Positions 32,135-46,380 of a stretch of 64,000 bases of DNA are shown here, piece by piece (position 1 is the first letter of the stretch; the number at the start of each line of letters is the position of its first letter). This DNA is from Albula goreensis (lineage: Eukaryota; Chordata; Actinopteri; Albuliformes; Albulidae): positions 27,017,586 to 27,081,585 of the forward strand of contig CM040752.1 in assembly GCA_022829145.1 (NCBI GenBank). Reading direction: 5' to 3'. Made by a program: the position numbers and the translations under genes. Below the pieces are notes generated by a model. It was not told the origin of the DNA, did no database searches, and saw only the letters and a list, made by a program, of their open reading frames with translations.

Positions 32135-35100
32135 ATGTCATACCCCATCATACATGCATGCTCTGATACAGAAAACCACCAAACCACCAGGCTGTAATTG
32201 ACACAAACATAACCACCAGTGATACCAGCTTTTCACTTCTTGTGTCCTGAGGACAGCGTAATTAAAACAGGTGTCCTCCCTACTGAGGATGATGTTCCAA
32301 ACCCCTGTTCTTCCTCATGCAGTCCACCCATGCAATGGCTGAAGCCAAGGCCTCATGGTCCATTTCACACAAACGTTTCTCTGCATTCTCAAGTCTGCTA
32401 AAAACATGTTCATTTCTTTTACCAAAATGTTACGTGTGTAATGCCAAACGTGATTACGTGTCAATCTTCTACTATGTGCTTTCATACCTTTGTTACAAAA
32501 GACACTCCATTCAGTGCTTTATCAAGCACGGGGCAAATTTATACTTTTGAACAGTTATTTAGCATACGCAAAATGTCAAGAATGTCTGATGACTCGCTAA
32601 TCACAGTGCATAATTAAGTGCAGAGGTTGGTGAGTAAGTGAAGTTTGCATCACTGCTCTAGAAGTTAATCTCTCAGGAGAGTTCTCCACTTGGGCCGAAA
32701 GGGCCATTGAGCTGAAGCTCAGAAATATAAACAAAGGCTGTAGAAACGTTGCTGCCTCTCACTCCCATTCCAAAATGAGAACTCTGAGTAACATGTTCCT
32801 CAGGCCCAGGGCCCACCATCAGCTTCTGAACCTCTGGCCCACTCCCATTCCACCACACACACAGAAATCATATACTTAAAGCAATTTTCGCAGAATGTTG
32901 TAATTGTTTAATAGTGAATAAATAAAATAATAGATACCTAATAAAATTAGGTGTCTATTTTTTTAGTATCTGTGATGAGCAGCAGACAAAGCGAGACAAG
33001 CAGATTTATACTTGTACTTTGCAGGGTACATTCTATCGACGTACCTTGCAGTGAAAAGCTTTTATACACCTCTGGGAACAATATCATACCATTTGATGAG
33101 CATAACTGTTCTATGCTTGTTGAAGTGAATTTTTTTGTCAGGATTGTGACTGCAGCCTTCAATCCTTGCCTGCTGGATCTCAGTTTCCCTTGTAGCTCTC
33201 TAGTCGTTACACCCCACACTGCATTCAGAGAAATGTTGCTTTCCATTGGGGTCAAAGTTCACATGGCTCAATGCAAAAAACAAAACAAAATGAGAGCACA
33301 TGAGCCACATGCTCACTATGTAAGCCTGTCCACTTCAGGGGCGTAGCAACCAAGCATGGACTGAAGGGGCTAGCACAGGCCTTTTCGGCTAATTGGGATT
33401 CTAGAATATTCCTTGTGACCCCGAACATAGGTGCTGTGCTGTGCCAGCATCTGTGGAGGCTGTGTTCCTCGGGACGTGGCAGCCGGACTGAGCCAGGCAC
33501 AGCCAGGCAGTGAGGGAGTGGGGTACAGCGCTACAGCTCGGCCGGATTGGCAAACAGACCTGATATCAGTGCTGTGAGCTGATATGCCTCTGTTCCACCG
33601 CTGTGCTGGAGCCAGACTACATGGCCCTGCTACAGCCCCACCCTCCCTGCAGTTTTTGTGGAAACACAATGACCAGTCATGAGATTGAGGACCTATAACC
33701 TTTCTTGTGCTGGCCTGGCTAAAAGCATGCCGGGACACAAGCTTAGTGAATGACTCAATTGAGTAAGTTCTTTCTAAGACTTCTGGGAAGTGCCACACAA
33801 TGCTAATGACTGTGGTTTGTGTTCAGTTTAGTTTCATCTGTTGTTCACCTATGACTGCATCCATCACAGAATCCATAACTGTTTCAAACAAATTGTTCGT
33901 ACCTTTTCCAAACTATCTAAACTCAAAGGTGGGCGAAGGAGCTGTCTTTCACTGAGTGGGGAGGGAGAGGTCCAGTGTAAGACATAGTTAGAGGGAAAGC
34001 AGGTGTAATTTTCACTTTTAAGCAAGAACCTGCTCATTTGCAGCAGACCACTGTTAAGCACAGCCCTCAGTTTAAAGGGGTCATAGCCACCTGGTACAAT
34101 GTCTATGGTAGGTGAGGTAGGCACTATATCCATGGAGCAGAAATGATGACACAGGGCTTAATTTTCTGTGTAATTACACAACACTGTGTTCCATAAGGTG
34201 CGCTGTAACACACTACTATACAAACAAGCTGGTATTTGCTATCCAGCATCAGGTGCACAATGAATCAGCAAATCCAATCTGAGCAGTGGTACGCTATCGC
34301 AGTCCTGGAGGGCCAATGTGCAATCTGGATCAAGGGATTATTTAATACTAACGCGCTCAGTTCATACTTCAGCTTTCAGTTTCATCTGAAGAAACCCCAC
34401 ACCTGTTTACCCCTGCCTGAATCTGCAGTTTAGCATAGCCATTTTATTGCAGGATAAAATTGGGGGGTTTGCATGAAAGTAATATATATTAAAGTGCATT
34501 ATGGGGGAGGGGTGCTGCAGGCACAAACAGGTGAGGTTTCTGACCCTTTCACAGAGTGGGTGAGGAGAGGTGAAGCAGCGGTCAGTGTGACAGCAATGGG
34601 TGGAGAGTGGACTGAGGTGAGGGGGGAATGGGGGCCATTGTTTTAGGAGTTCCCGGGAGCTGTAGCAGTGTCACAGGCATACGGTGTGTTGACCAGGTGT
34701 GTGTGGGGAGAGGGTGGGGTGAACAGACTCTGCAATCATTAAGCTGCAGTTCAGAAGTGCGCTATTTCAGACCTGAGCTGTTTCTTGACACTGACAAAGT
34801 AGTAAGGATCATGTTGAGTTTCTCTGTAGTGTTTCCTCTAAATGCTATCAAAGGTACAGGGATTAGATAAGGAAATACAAACCGGATGTACTTCTGGAGA
34901 AATCTTTACTTGACCGGCTCTGAACTCAAATGTATTATGCTTTGTCTGACCAGCTGCATTTGAGACATTTAGCATCTTCCATGTGACATGGAATGATCTA
35001 TATGAGAGAAATCAAGTAAAGGTACACACCAAGAACTACCTTTCAAATCACACCCATGGTAGGCAGAGAACAAGGTAGGACCTCTCTGCTCAGGGAAACT

Positions 35101-37130
35101 CAGATAATACTAGCACACCACTGCAACATTCCAGATTGGCAACATTTCTGTAGCATTATAGAAATAATACCAGAATGTTACATGCCAGCTGAAAACATAC
35201 AAATTCCAACACTCAAATGCATAGTTAAGGCCATGCTTACAATGCAGCATTGATTTAATGACATGCATGCATCCATCACCAAGGCTTTACAAATACAGAC
35301 CCATATTCCATTCACAGTCAAACAATGGAAAGTTGTTTTTATTTAAATATGCACTTTAACCACATATGAATTCAAATATTTGAACGCAAATCTAAAACTG
35401 TGGAGTACTGAGAAAAATCACCTAGTTTTTTTTTAAACCACTGGTGGCCCAATATTTTAGCTGTAACGTATATATTTTACATTTGGACAACCTTGAAAGT
35501 CATGCTGGTGCCTCAAAATTCAAAACAAGATCACAAAAACAGTTATAGATTTTATCAGTCTTGTTCTTCTAATAATTTTTGTTTGAGGAAAATATATTTA
35601 ATGAAAGAAGGAAGAAAGAAATACTTATGAGAGAACCTCTTGATTAAATTTCTCATTTAAAGGTAAGAGCAGAGCACATTTCTGTTTGATCGAATGCTTA
35701 ATCTTTTAAAGAATGGCTTTTCTGACCAACAGAAATGAGTGGTTAAATGGGGTGTGAAACATTACCCAAAGGCCATAAAAAAGTCAATTTACACAGATCA
35801 TTTACACTAACCACACAAAACACCCTAACCAGCTGCCAAAAAACAGCCATTCAAAGCAAACAAACAACTCAGTCACAAAAACTGAGGACCAGTTACTGAA
35901 ATAACAGGATTCCTTGGTGGGCCAATCTATGATTGTATGGGTTCAATCATGCATAGTCAGAGACTGTGCTCAATCGGCTAAGGGGCTAAAGCTAGAAGCA
36001 AGGTGGCAGAACAGGAGATGGGGCAATATTGACAAATATACAGCAGACGGCAGGTATATTCGATCGTAAATTAGTTGCACATCAATGACATCATAATACT
36101 TGACTGAGGTAGAGGGGGCTCTTAACATTAAGCTACAGGACTATAGGGGCTGGCTGGCTGTAATGGCCAAGATACCCCTGGTGATAAATCACATAAGAAG
36201 ACATGATAAGAAGGCAGAGCTGAAAGACCCTTGAACTTCTGGGGCTGTGTGCTGTTTTTCTAGCTCTTTCCATGGCAGGGATAGCACACGTTCAGGGTTC
36301 ATTATTGATGCTGGTTATTGAGCCATTTACTTTTTCAGACACGTTGTCTAATTTATTATGCTTTATTACATCATATAATGCACTATCCTAACAAATTCAT
36401 CCTGGATGACTGCTGTCTTTAGTTCAACCCAGTATATTTCATTTAAATGAGTTAAATACCTCACACATCATACAAATGCTATTTTATCTGAAAAAAAGTT
36501 TACTGTTTTAACTGGACAAATATAAGCCCACAAAAACATGCTCAAATTGTCACAATATAGTCTATTTATAACTATAATTTCCCCTTTCAAGACATGATGT
36601 GTCACAGTAACCTTATACTACCATGTGTAAAGATGCTGTGGTGAACTAGCGGATCACTGTAGACATCCATTGAGCACATCCATGCTATGACACCCCACTT
36701 TACCTGGACAGGCTTACCTCTGGTGGTACTGCAGCTGAGCTGAGGTGGCTCAGGCTGGGATACTGCAGGCACAAGGTAAATAGAAGTTCTGCTTCTAAAT
36801 GGCTTTGGGAGATTTATGGGTAATATGACCGTGGTGACATCAGGTCATGCACTGGCAGGAAGGCGGGTGCAGGTAGGGAAAGATGTAAGGTCAGAGTAAT
36901 GTTGTCAGGGTAACTGTTTGATTGTGCAGAAGAAGGCTACTTGGAGTTGTGTGGAGATGCCCTTTGTGTCAAGGTTCGGGAGTCCTGCTTGTGAGAAATG
37001 GTGATGTTGAAAACTTCCACAAGCAGAGGTCAATGTCCAAATCTTACACAATATTTTAATGGTTTATACTGAGGACTGTTTTGGCAAAAGAATGACCTAC
37101 TGGACAATGTCAAACTATTAGAATTGTTCA
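32135..37130. other. Intergenic DNA, no gene recognised
   Basis: Mostly unique sequence. The frames at 32951-33346 (plus, 131 codons) and 33370-33798 (minus, 142 codons) are the longest not made of simple repeats, but neither has recognisable domains. Phrases such as GGGGCGTAGCAACC (about 33340) and CAGTCCTGGAGGGCC (about 34299) resemble pieces of common fish repeats, too short to classify. Confidence 0.5.
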
Positions 37131-37132
37131 GA

Positions 37133-37169
37133 GTTTCAGTGCTCCAAGAAATACTTGGAGCACTGAAAC
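37133..37169. repeat. Perfect 16-bp inverted repeat (hairpin)
   Basis: Left arm GTTTCAGTGCTCCAAG (37133-37148) and right arm CTTGGAGCACTGAAAC (37154-37169) are exact reverse complements around a 5-base loop AAATA. No T-run follows and the host is a eukaryote, so it is not a terminator. The arms do not match the ~195 bp elements in this window. Confidence 0.9.
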
Positions 37170-37513
37170 ACATACACACCTCCTGAAATCCTACTCTGTA
37201 TGTTTATAACTACAGTAGGACATGTTTAATCAATTAAAGTGGAAATTAAATCGGCAAGGTGATAAATCACTAACACATTCTTGTCTCTGACTTAGATAGT
37301 CATTTTTTAACTATACCCCCCGGTCTCAATCAAGCTGATCTCTCTGGTGTTATTTACCAATCTTGCTAGAACTCAGGTGAACAGTCCTGAAAATATAGAG
37401 CTCCTGCAAGTGTGCAGATCTCCTCTTTTCTTATCTTGTGTAAAGGTAACCGTGTGTTTGTCTGCGTTTAGCCAGCTGTACTGGAATGTCCAGGCAAACT
37501 TTTCACAATCAAA

Positions 37514-37909
<396 letters not shown>

Positions 37910-39182
37910 CAGAGGGAGAGCAACAGGCCTCCTGAGCTCCCTAATCTCCCTCACACCTGAGAGTGAACATGGCTCACGCGCACGTACGGTGCAGATAAGG
38001 GGCAGAGACGCAGGTACCCCTGCACTAACGCAAACACTACACCGACCTTGGGCACCATGCACCCACCCTCCACACGCTTAATATAGCCACTTCTCTGACC
38101 CCTTTTTTCAAAGAAATGAAACGACAGACATTTCCAAACACTGCCTGGCTATACGTCCTAAACAAAGACCCTGTCTTTGCCAGCCAGCCCCACTCTTCTC
38201 AATTGCAAAGCATTCTGGGTATTTCACAAGAATGAATGGGGGTGGGGGCAGGATTGGGCTGCACTTAATCAGTTTTAAATGTTTGTAAAGGGTGAAAATA
38301 AATATCTCTGAAATAAAAGATGCTAAATTCCAGGTATTATTTCAAACACCATACCAGCAGAGTGCATTTGAATTCAATGGAGGAGCTGAGAAAGTGTCAG
38401 GCATGTATTACATCCTGCAGATGTGTCTCTCTCCTCCTCTAGTTCTCTGAACTCCACATGTCTCTATTTGCTTTTTCCTCAACAATGGGTTGCAGCCATC
38501 AAATATCACCCTGATCCCTGGGTTATTTCCACAGCACCATGCAACAGCCTGAACTATAGCCATTAACACCTGCTCTCCTCCTACTACTCCAGCTACTGCT
38601 GCAACAGCCTAGGCTTATCACCCATTATATCTCTGTTCGTCTGCTTTCATTTTCAAATACCATATTGTTCTGGAAAAGCAACAGTGATACAGGCACATAG
38701 GAAGTGTGCAAACATGATGGTATCATATAAAATGATTGCAATATTGTATCTTAAATATTTTTTGTACAAAGAAAAACAAAAAAATTGTAATAAAAGAACA
38801 AAACTTCTCTGTTTCCCCCTTTCCTCTCTCGTGTTCCCTGTCTCACACACACAAGCACACACAGTAACTCATAAACATAGATCTGAAAATAATCCTTTCA
38901 ATGTAATCCACAAGCGCTTTTTGGGATCCATTAATGATCACTCAGATGAGTGGTGTTTTGAGTGAGTGTTTGAGATAAGGGGTGTGGGACCATGTTAGGG
39001 TCGTGGCTCTTTGTTTGTTTACCTGGCCTGCATCTCATTACCAGGGGATAGGCATACAAGGTACTGACAATATCAATCCCAACCAGCCAATTTCTCAATG
39101 GCACTACCACCATTACTGCACCGGCACTACTACAACTGCCACTACTATCAATGATATGCTCTCAAGATGGAACACACACTAA

Positions 39183-39183
<1 letters not shown>

Positions 39184-39214
<31 letters not shown>

Positions 39215-39282
39215 TCTTCATCTCATTCTCTCTCAATCTCTTTCACATACATTCCTCATCTCTCACACACACACACACATTC
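39184..39282. repeat. Two CA microsatellites with TCTC-rich spacer
   Basis: CA runs at about 39184-39212 and 39263-39280 are separated by a TCTCATTC-rich spacer. ACA-CATTCTTCA(C/T)CTC follows each run, suggesting a short duplication. Confidence 0.85.
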
Positions 39283-40661
39283 TTCACCTCTCACTCTCTG
39301 TAATGGGGTAAAGTTGCAGGTACCTACATATTATATGCAGTATTTGCTGAAGAACTGTGCTATATTTACTATAATGTTAACACACCTTTTTAAACAGACG
39401 TGTTGGTGTGGCCTCCTATGTCTGGCAGCTGGTTTGTCTGTCTTGGAGAACCAGCCCATGACAGCAAATATTACATATTACAGCAGAGAAATAGAGGTAA
39501 TCCAACTAACCTGAATTGTCTTTCCCTAGCAACTATTTCAGCTTTGAATCACAATATACATGTCAGGGCAATAAGAAATAACATTATTTCCCATCCTACT
39601 GTAATTACATGTAATCATGTGTGATCCTCTATTTATTTTTAGACAGATATAGTTCATGTTAAAATGAAACATGTCAGTTTTAACCTGGGTACAGATTCAG
39701 TATAGTCCCAGTCTTGTTTTGGATGAGTACACCTAAACAGGTGTATATATTCTTGTACGTGTTTTATATATTATGTACAATTATGGCATACTTTTCTCAG
39801 TAATTATTTGATTATTAGAGGAATGCAGAGAATAAGCTTGTTTACTGTAACTCAAAATTAAGATAGTTAACATTATGTGTTATAGTTGTTATACTGAATA
39901 TGGTCCTATCCTATCTGTTTTCATTTATATTGCTATGTATTGCTACTTCAAATTACCCCTCTATTTGAGGTGAAGTTACATGCAGCTAAGTCACTGACTG
40001 TAGCACACATTTAAAATGCCATTGTCTTGGCAGGTACTGTAACAATATTATTTTGAAGCTATAATGAATGTATGTAATGCAATTGTAATATGGAATATCA
40101 TGAGGATAGATAAGTGAACAGCATTCATAAACAAATCCACACAATAATTATTAAGGCCTACTGTATGTTTTTTTTTTTTTAACTCTATGATCTTTCAGGT
40201 TTGTAAGCCTCTAAAAGTCTTGGCGCTTGAAAAAATTTACCTTTTTTCAGACATTGTGCTCTGTTAGCCTAATGCTATCTTACGAGTGAGCAAATATAAA
40301 ACTCGCATGAGATGCTCTTGCTGTGAACTGTCGCTGACCTCCATTGCTAAGGTCACCACTTGGTCACCTGGGCTAGCCACTACTCAATCACGTGTTTGTG
40401 CAGTGATACCGCCATTCAGTCTTGTGTTTGTGCATGTCCTAGAAATCGTGTTCGCATTTTCAGGAGCGTGTTTGTAACTTTTACCGAGGATTTTCCCAAA
40501 TACAGTATATCGAGCTGACACTTTTCCTCGATTGATAAAATTGCTGCTGCACCGCTACACTGCAAAAAAAAAAAAAAAAAAAATCAGCGAAAATGGTTTA
40601 GTCGTTTTAGTTAATTAAAGCACAATTGTGACCGAAACCTCCTTTGATTAAAGCCATAGGC

Positions 40662-40672
40662 AGTATAAAAGG
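40662..40672 (+). promoter_or_regulatory. TATA-box-like element, plus strand
   Basis: TATAAAAGG with GC-containing flanks (GGCAG before, TGCAAATG after) is a textbook core-promoter match. It stands out from the plain AT-rich surroundings and points away from gata5. A TCF-type CCTTTGAT lies about 30 bases upstream. No transcript is known to me from this position; motif only. Confidence 0.3.
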
Positions 40673-40766
40673 TGCAAATGCTTCGCTCGGTTTGCATCAA
40701 TTTTCAACATCTTTTCATTGTTGAACATCTTTTTATTTGTTTTCGTTTTGAATTTTTTAGACTATT

Positions 40767-40904
40767 ATGAGGAGCTATTTCGTACTAATATTTTTAATTA
40801 TTATTTATGTTCATACGATTAATTGTATTAATCCCATTCTTATGTACTATGAAAATACAATGTTGCAATATTGTTACCGTAATATAGTGTTTAAACGTAA
40901 ATAA
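40767..40904 (+). CDS. Speculative 45-residue secreted-peptide-like ORF downstream of a TATA box
   Basis: Starts ATG at 40767 and stops TAA at 40902-40904. The first 20 residues (MRSYFVLIFLIIIYVHTINC) have signal-peptide shape: a basic residue at position 2, a hydrophobic core, then small/polar residues. The rest is short, has one further Cys and ends FKRK. A well-formed TATAAAAGG lies about 100 bases upstream, and a pyrimidine run ending TTTTTTAG sits just before the ATG. I do not recognise a family. The DNA is strongly AT-rich, which favours Ile/Leu/Phe/Tyr codons, so chance is a real alternative. Confidence 0.15.
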   Translation: MRSYFVLIFLIIIYVHTINCINPILMYYENTMLQYCYRNIVFKRK

Positions 40905-42119
40905 TAATAATACATTGAAAGCAATTATATTATTTTGGAAACACGCAATACAGTGTTGATGCGGGCTGCTTGCATTTAATGGAGTTCATGTAATATTATA
41001 TTTCAAATTGAGTTTATATAATAATTATTATACAGTAAAAAGTACGAAATATTCGATTTCATTGTACATTTCTTTTCAGCATATGCAATAATTTTACAAC
41101 ATATTTTGCAGCAATCTGTTGTCAGATTTTTTTATACACAAACGTTTCAAAAACGATACACACATAATAAGTATGTATACAACAAAATGAACAGCCGTAT
41201 TTCTCCTTCAAATGCCAGCCTATTATCTGGTCCTATGTTTGGGCCATGAACTGGTGTTCTGATTCAATGAGAGCGTCCGTCTCACTGAATTTACATGATC
41301 TTGTATCGTTGTGCTTTATTTTTTTATTTTTTATTTTTTTTTGGCTTCCACTGATGATGCATAGCAAAGAAAACGAAGTTTCTACTTAAGGATTACGAAA
41401 ATACGTGGTTTAGTAAATATTCTTACGAAGTCTGTTATATTTAATCATCACGTGAAGATTATGAAGATTGAAGGAATGATAATAGAAACGTACACAGTTT
41501 ATTTCAAATACAGCCAACTACGCAGGTAGGGCTGAAGTTACATTTGGTCTTATTCTGCTAAATGAAAGAAACGGCGGTCCCCTGTGGTAGCCCACAGTAG
41601 AACATGACAATTCTCCATCTCTTTAATGTAGCGCTCTTGCGCAAGAACCATACCCGTTTAACAACATTGCCTACACTTGCAAAAGGGTCAGTATTGATGT
41701 TGAATTTGTTTAGATTAAGGGCCATCAGACAATTAAAACACTCCAGTTCTAAACAGGAATCACACAGAAATAACAGTGATTGTGCTGTTAGCTGCAAATG
41801 CCATTTTCCATAATTGTAGGGTTCTCAGGATCTAAGGTAAAGCCAGCACATTAATATTGTTACAACATTCAGGAGAAATAACTACTAAACTTCTGTTTAG
41901 GCTGAGAGCTGGGGAGCTCTCGCTTAGTATCCTGGGAGCAATCAACTAAATTCCATTAAAGTGCTAGTAAATGTAATAAATTATTTTAAAAGTTTCTCTT
42001 TCTCCCCGAAAAATCTGAAATAATTAGTGTATGTGTAAGACGCAATCATTGAACTCTCTTCAGTGTTATTATAATTATTCACCCGCACAATTATTAACAG
42101 TAAGTAGACTAGAATATAA

Positions 42120-42340
42120 CGGTGGAGCGCTGTGTTTTCGTGTGTCGGCACAATGTTCTGTACTCAGAAGGAGCAGGAGGGGGCGGTAGCAAGACATCAA
42201 AGACCATTCACATTGAGCTGGACCTGGCACGCCGTGTCCTACTGCATGCGCTTCCTGAACACTCAGCTATTTTACTTGTGGTTGGCTGGTCTCTGTTTAA
42301 TAGCAAAGATGCTAAAATGTACATGCTGTTGTGAGTAATT
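42120..42340 (+). other. Unique, less AT-rich block of unknown nature
   Basis: This stretch has balanced composition inside AT-rich DNA and is open in two plus-strand frames (about 70 codons each) ending near 42338. Neither frame resembles a protein I know, and no acceptor/donor pair bracketing it is convincing. It may be a non-coding exon or a conserved regulatory block; coding potential is doubtful. Confidence 0.2.
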
Positions 42341-44229
42341 GTGCTATATCCAAACAAATACATAAATAAAATATAACGGTGGAATTATAAACGTATTATA
42401 ATATCTAGATTAACACGCAAAGTTAAACTGTTCGGTCTAGGAGAGGGCGTTTGATATGGATACGTAACGGTTTGTACCTGATTGTTGTCTACAGCTTGAT
42501 CAAAATGGTTTTCAGATTTAAAGACAGTTTTAAAGTTCATTTGGACTGGACTGTCCCACTAGTACTGTACTTTATCATGGATTAAGGTGTCCTTACTTTT
42601 GACCTCAAATTGAAGGCTTAAATTACAACCTTAATTTACAATTGAAGCATATTGTTTATTTATTTGCAGGATTGCAGAATAGGCCAAATTGCTCTTGGGG
42701 AGAAAATAGAACCTGCATTTATTTGTGAATCAAAGACAAAAAGCAATTCCAATATTTAGATATTCCTTAACAGGAATAGCTAACATCACAATGGTTTTTC
42801 ATTGAGTATAATTTCTCTAATGTAGTCTCCCATGAAATTCATCAGCAGACCTCTCTGCTTGTGCTTTCCAGTAGGGAAAATGGATGTTACATGACTTTCA
42901 TTTGAAAATAAGCACATGTCATCTGTCCTTGTGTGTCAACATAGTGTTCTCTGTATCACCACCAACACCATTCTCTTATGATAAAATATTTATTTATTTG
43001 TAATTGCTATACTGGTTCTGGAGTTGCATGTAGGCAGCTGTTTTATTGAGGTTTACAGTCAACAGCCAACTACCAAGAGCAGCTTCAACACCCCTATGAC
43101 CTTTAAGCATTGCAGCTTCATGGAGCGCATTGTTTTAGGAATAATGCCTCCCATGTCTTTCTCCACTACAACCTTCCCCCAAACCCCCCACACCCTAGCA
43201 CCACGGCTCGGTCACCGGGGACTCCTTTAATAACCCCCTCTGCAGAGCGCTGAGAGAGGGAAACAGGGCGCTTACTCACTGTAATCATATTAGCAAGCAC
43301 TTCACTAAATAAAGCAGAAAGGCCGTCTCATCAAATTGCTACAACCACTAAGTAGGCTTTAGCGGTCTTATAGCTCAGCAGGGTTCACAACTCAGAAGGG
43401 GCAAAAAAAGGGGTTTCATTCAGGCATTACAGATCTTCACAATGATGAATAACAAAGAGAAGACGCTCTGCTGTGAGAGCACGTGCCACACATCTCTGTC
43501 CACAGAGCATTTTGGTTCACAAAAAAGGGAACAAGATACTCACTTATTAAAGATGCTTGTACTGATTGGAGGTTAAAATTACTACAAATTAGCTTATGTG
43601 TTTTCAGTAAAATAATATGTGACCATAAGTTTCTCTTTTCATATGTACACTGTCTGACTGTTAGCCACAACAAACTGAATAATACAACATGCAATTTATG
43701 TTTAGGAAAAAAAAAAACCTAAATTAACTCACAAATAATCTTTCTTAGTCTCTCAAAGAATCTTTGATGTGAAGTGATATCTCTCAACACATTGTTTAAA
43801 ATTGCAAACCTGGATATCTCGTTGTTAATAACATTGTAATAACACTTCCTCTCTCTCACACACATACACACACACACAGAGCCAGACCATGGATCAAGGA
43901 CTGAACCCTTTTTGAGTTTTGTATAGTTTTTTTCATCAAATGATTTTCATAATAAACAAGGAATTCCATTTTATTGTTAGAGGCTGACAAACACAAAATA
44001 AGCATTTTTATGGTCTGCATTTGACACAAGATTTGTCACAATGCATTTTTTAACATTCCTTCAAAGCTACAGAAATTTTTGCATTTGTTTAATCATTATA
44101 GTTAGGATTGTTTATTTAGGGGTAGACCAAAGTAATTAATTTTCAAAAAATAATTTCAGTGTTGTGTGTAACATCAGTCTCATGTTTCTGAGACGTATTT
44201 ACATGGGCCAAGCCCTTTTTGTGCAATCC

Positions 44230-44316
44230 TTATTAAGATGAATAAGTATTGTTCGATTAAAAAAGATTAATGTACAAACCGTATTAAGAGGAGTAAATAT
44301 TGTTCAATGAAAAACC
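44230..44316. repeat. Diverged tandem duplication, 51-base period
   Basis: TATTAAGATGAATAAGTATT at about 44231 and TATTAAGAGGAGTAAATATT at 44282 are followed by GTTC(G/A)AT, so the segment is present twice in tandem with several substitutions. Confidence 0.7.
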
Positions 44317-46099
44317 AGATAAACCATCCCGCTGGAAAATGTGCTTCCCTGATCCTTGTAATTACATATCAAGTAAATTTGTTAAGATGTCCTCAAGTTT
44401 GAACATCCTTTGTCTTTATATCTATAACAGTAATTAAAAAGGCATCAATATTCAGTACAAATCTTCCACTGAGGATATTCCAGCATTTTCGAGTAGTTAA
44501 GTAATCTATCATTTCTTGTAATTGTACCATCATGTTCTGCCTACCGTGGAAACATTTCAGATGATGAATAGGGATTTTAGTAGCACAGAATCAACAGCAT
44601 CACTGTAGGCCTGTACACTCCAATTAAGCAAAAACTAAAATTAACACTGCATTTTACAACATGGGAAGACGTTAGGGACCCAAAGTTACACATGAAATAT
44701 ACATCAAATCAGGGTCAAGTGATAAAACATTGTTCCATGTTATTAAATTATTGCTATTTGAGTTTAATCTGTGATTGATTTAGTTTCTTTAAACAACAAA
44801 AAATGTATTCCAAAAAAGGTTGAAAAAGTTATTCTCTCAGGTGAGAATTTTCCCATATGGTTTCACCCCATTGGAATGTAAAATCAATAAGTATTTCTAT
44901 GCCTAAAATGGCACGTGGTACAACTTAAATAAGACATTAAAAATTCAGAATGCGACTTTCCCTGTCCCCTAATTCAGATGTGAGAGCCAAAAACATTGTG
45001 ACTATGTCACCTATTTGAACTGTGTTTGCTCTGCCTTTCTCTTTCTCTCCTGTTACAAAGGAACTGCCAGATTCCTCTCAAACTTGCCTGCAGAAGTAAT
45101 TATCTGACTTTGCATTGTTCAACACTCAGTGTTTAAAAAGCATTTTAAGTGGATGACTGAAATTGATTCTTTTTAGCTAATTATAAAGATTATTTTATCT
45201 TTTTTCACACTGAAAAATACATTGAGTTCAGTTTGCCCAAATGGTTTGAGGAAAGTGAATGCATTGATCCATTTGAGTGGGGCAGATGAATCGGCTTTTT
45301 TAAAGGTTCTAAATGCCACGGGTAAGTTTAATTGATTAAAAGTGCCGTACATGGTACAACATGGCCTCTGTTATGAGCACAATTCCATGATGGTCACATG
45401 CTTTTATAAATCTTCAAAAAAGAGTCAAATAATGACTTCGTTTGACAACTGATTTAAGAAATGGACAATTGTAGGACAGCAGACAGACTAACAGTTCCCA
45501 ACTGCCTCACAGCACTCATGCAGGGCATCTGTAATGTTGTGGAAATGTTTTCACCTCAAATGTCACAACATTAAGAGAAGCAACGGTGTGACACACACGC
45601 ACTGCAGAAACATAGGCATGTCTGCAGCCTTAAAGGTGACATCATCAACCGAACGGTGTGCATCCGCTGGACCTGCGGACTCAGGCCTGGCCAGGGTCCA
45701 GCGGTCAGTACAGTTCTGGCTGTGTGGAATCCCTCCATTGAGGAAACCCAACGCGCCACAGAAGGGAAGAAAAAAAGGTGTGTCTGCACTTTGTCAGATG
45801 CCTGTGCGCTTTATCGGTGTGAGGCTTTAGGGTCCCACACTGTCTATTTTAAGACATCTCTTTGGTAAGCACTTTTAAACCCGGAGACCCTTGGGCTGTA
45901 AATCATTCTGGTGAAGGACACGGCTCCACTGGGGGCTGCAGGGCAGGCCTCATATTGCCATGGCAGCGATAACCTGCCAGACATCCACACTTTTCAGACC
46001 CATAAACACACCCAACCTGCGGCTATCCTGTCACTCAGTGCTTTCCTATTTACTTCTCATGTACCCAGTGTTGGAGGGCGAAAAATCCATCCCTTCTTG

Positions 46100-46380
46100 A
46101 TTATGCAGCATGGTTGTCTTTGCAAGGCGGAGTTAAACTGCTTTGTTTTCAGCAGTGGATACGATGGTGAGGGGAAGACCACAACATATAAGGCCCCTGC
46201 AGTGTTTTTATTACCACCGGTGGAGTATAGTAAACATGGGGGAAAAAACCATGGACCCCAGCATTATCATCGTAGACCAATAAAATGTGTACATGCGTCC
46301 AATGAATTATGGTGTGGTTTGGCTGCTCATTTATTTGAAAGGTTGACTCGTATAGCCAGCCGATGAACCTTTTCCTTTTC
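46100..46380. promoter_or_regulatory. Candidate conserved non-coding element
   Basis: Unique, balanced-composition DNA with AATTATGG, CCAATAAAATG and a GATA-type TTATCA near 46264. A 151-codon plus-strand frame crosses it but shows no family resemblance. The call rests on texture and site density only. Confidence 0.2.

Noticed and set aside
32951..33346. 131-codon plus-strand frame not made of simple repeats
   Set aside because: No recognisable family, no signal peptide or domain, and a frame this long is expected occasionally in 64 kb. It would be worth reviving only with transcript support.
45911..46366. 151-codon plus-strand frame
   Set aside because: No domain resemblance; the region looks more like non-coding regulatory DNA, and no splice context supports it.
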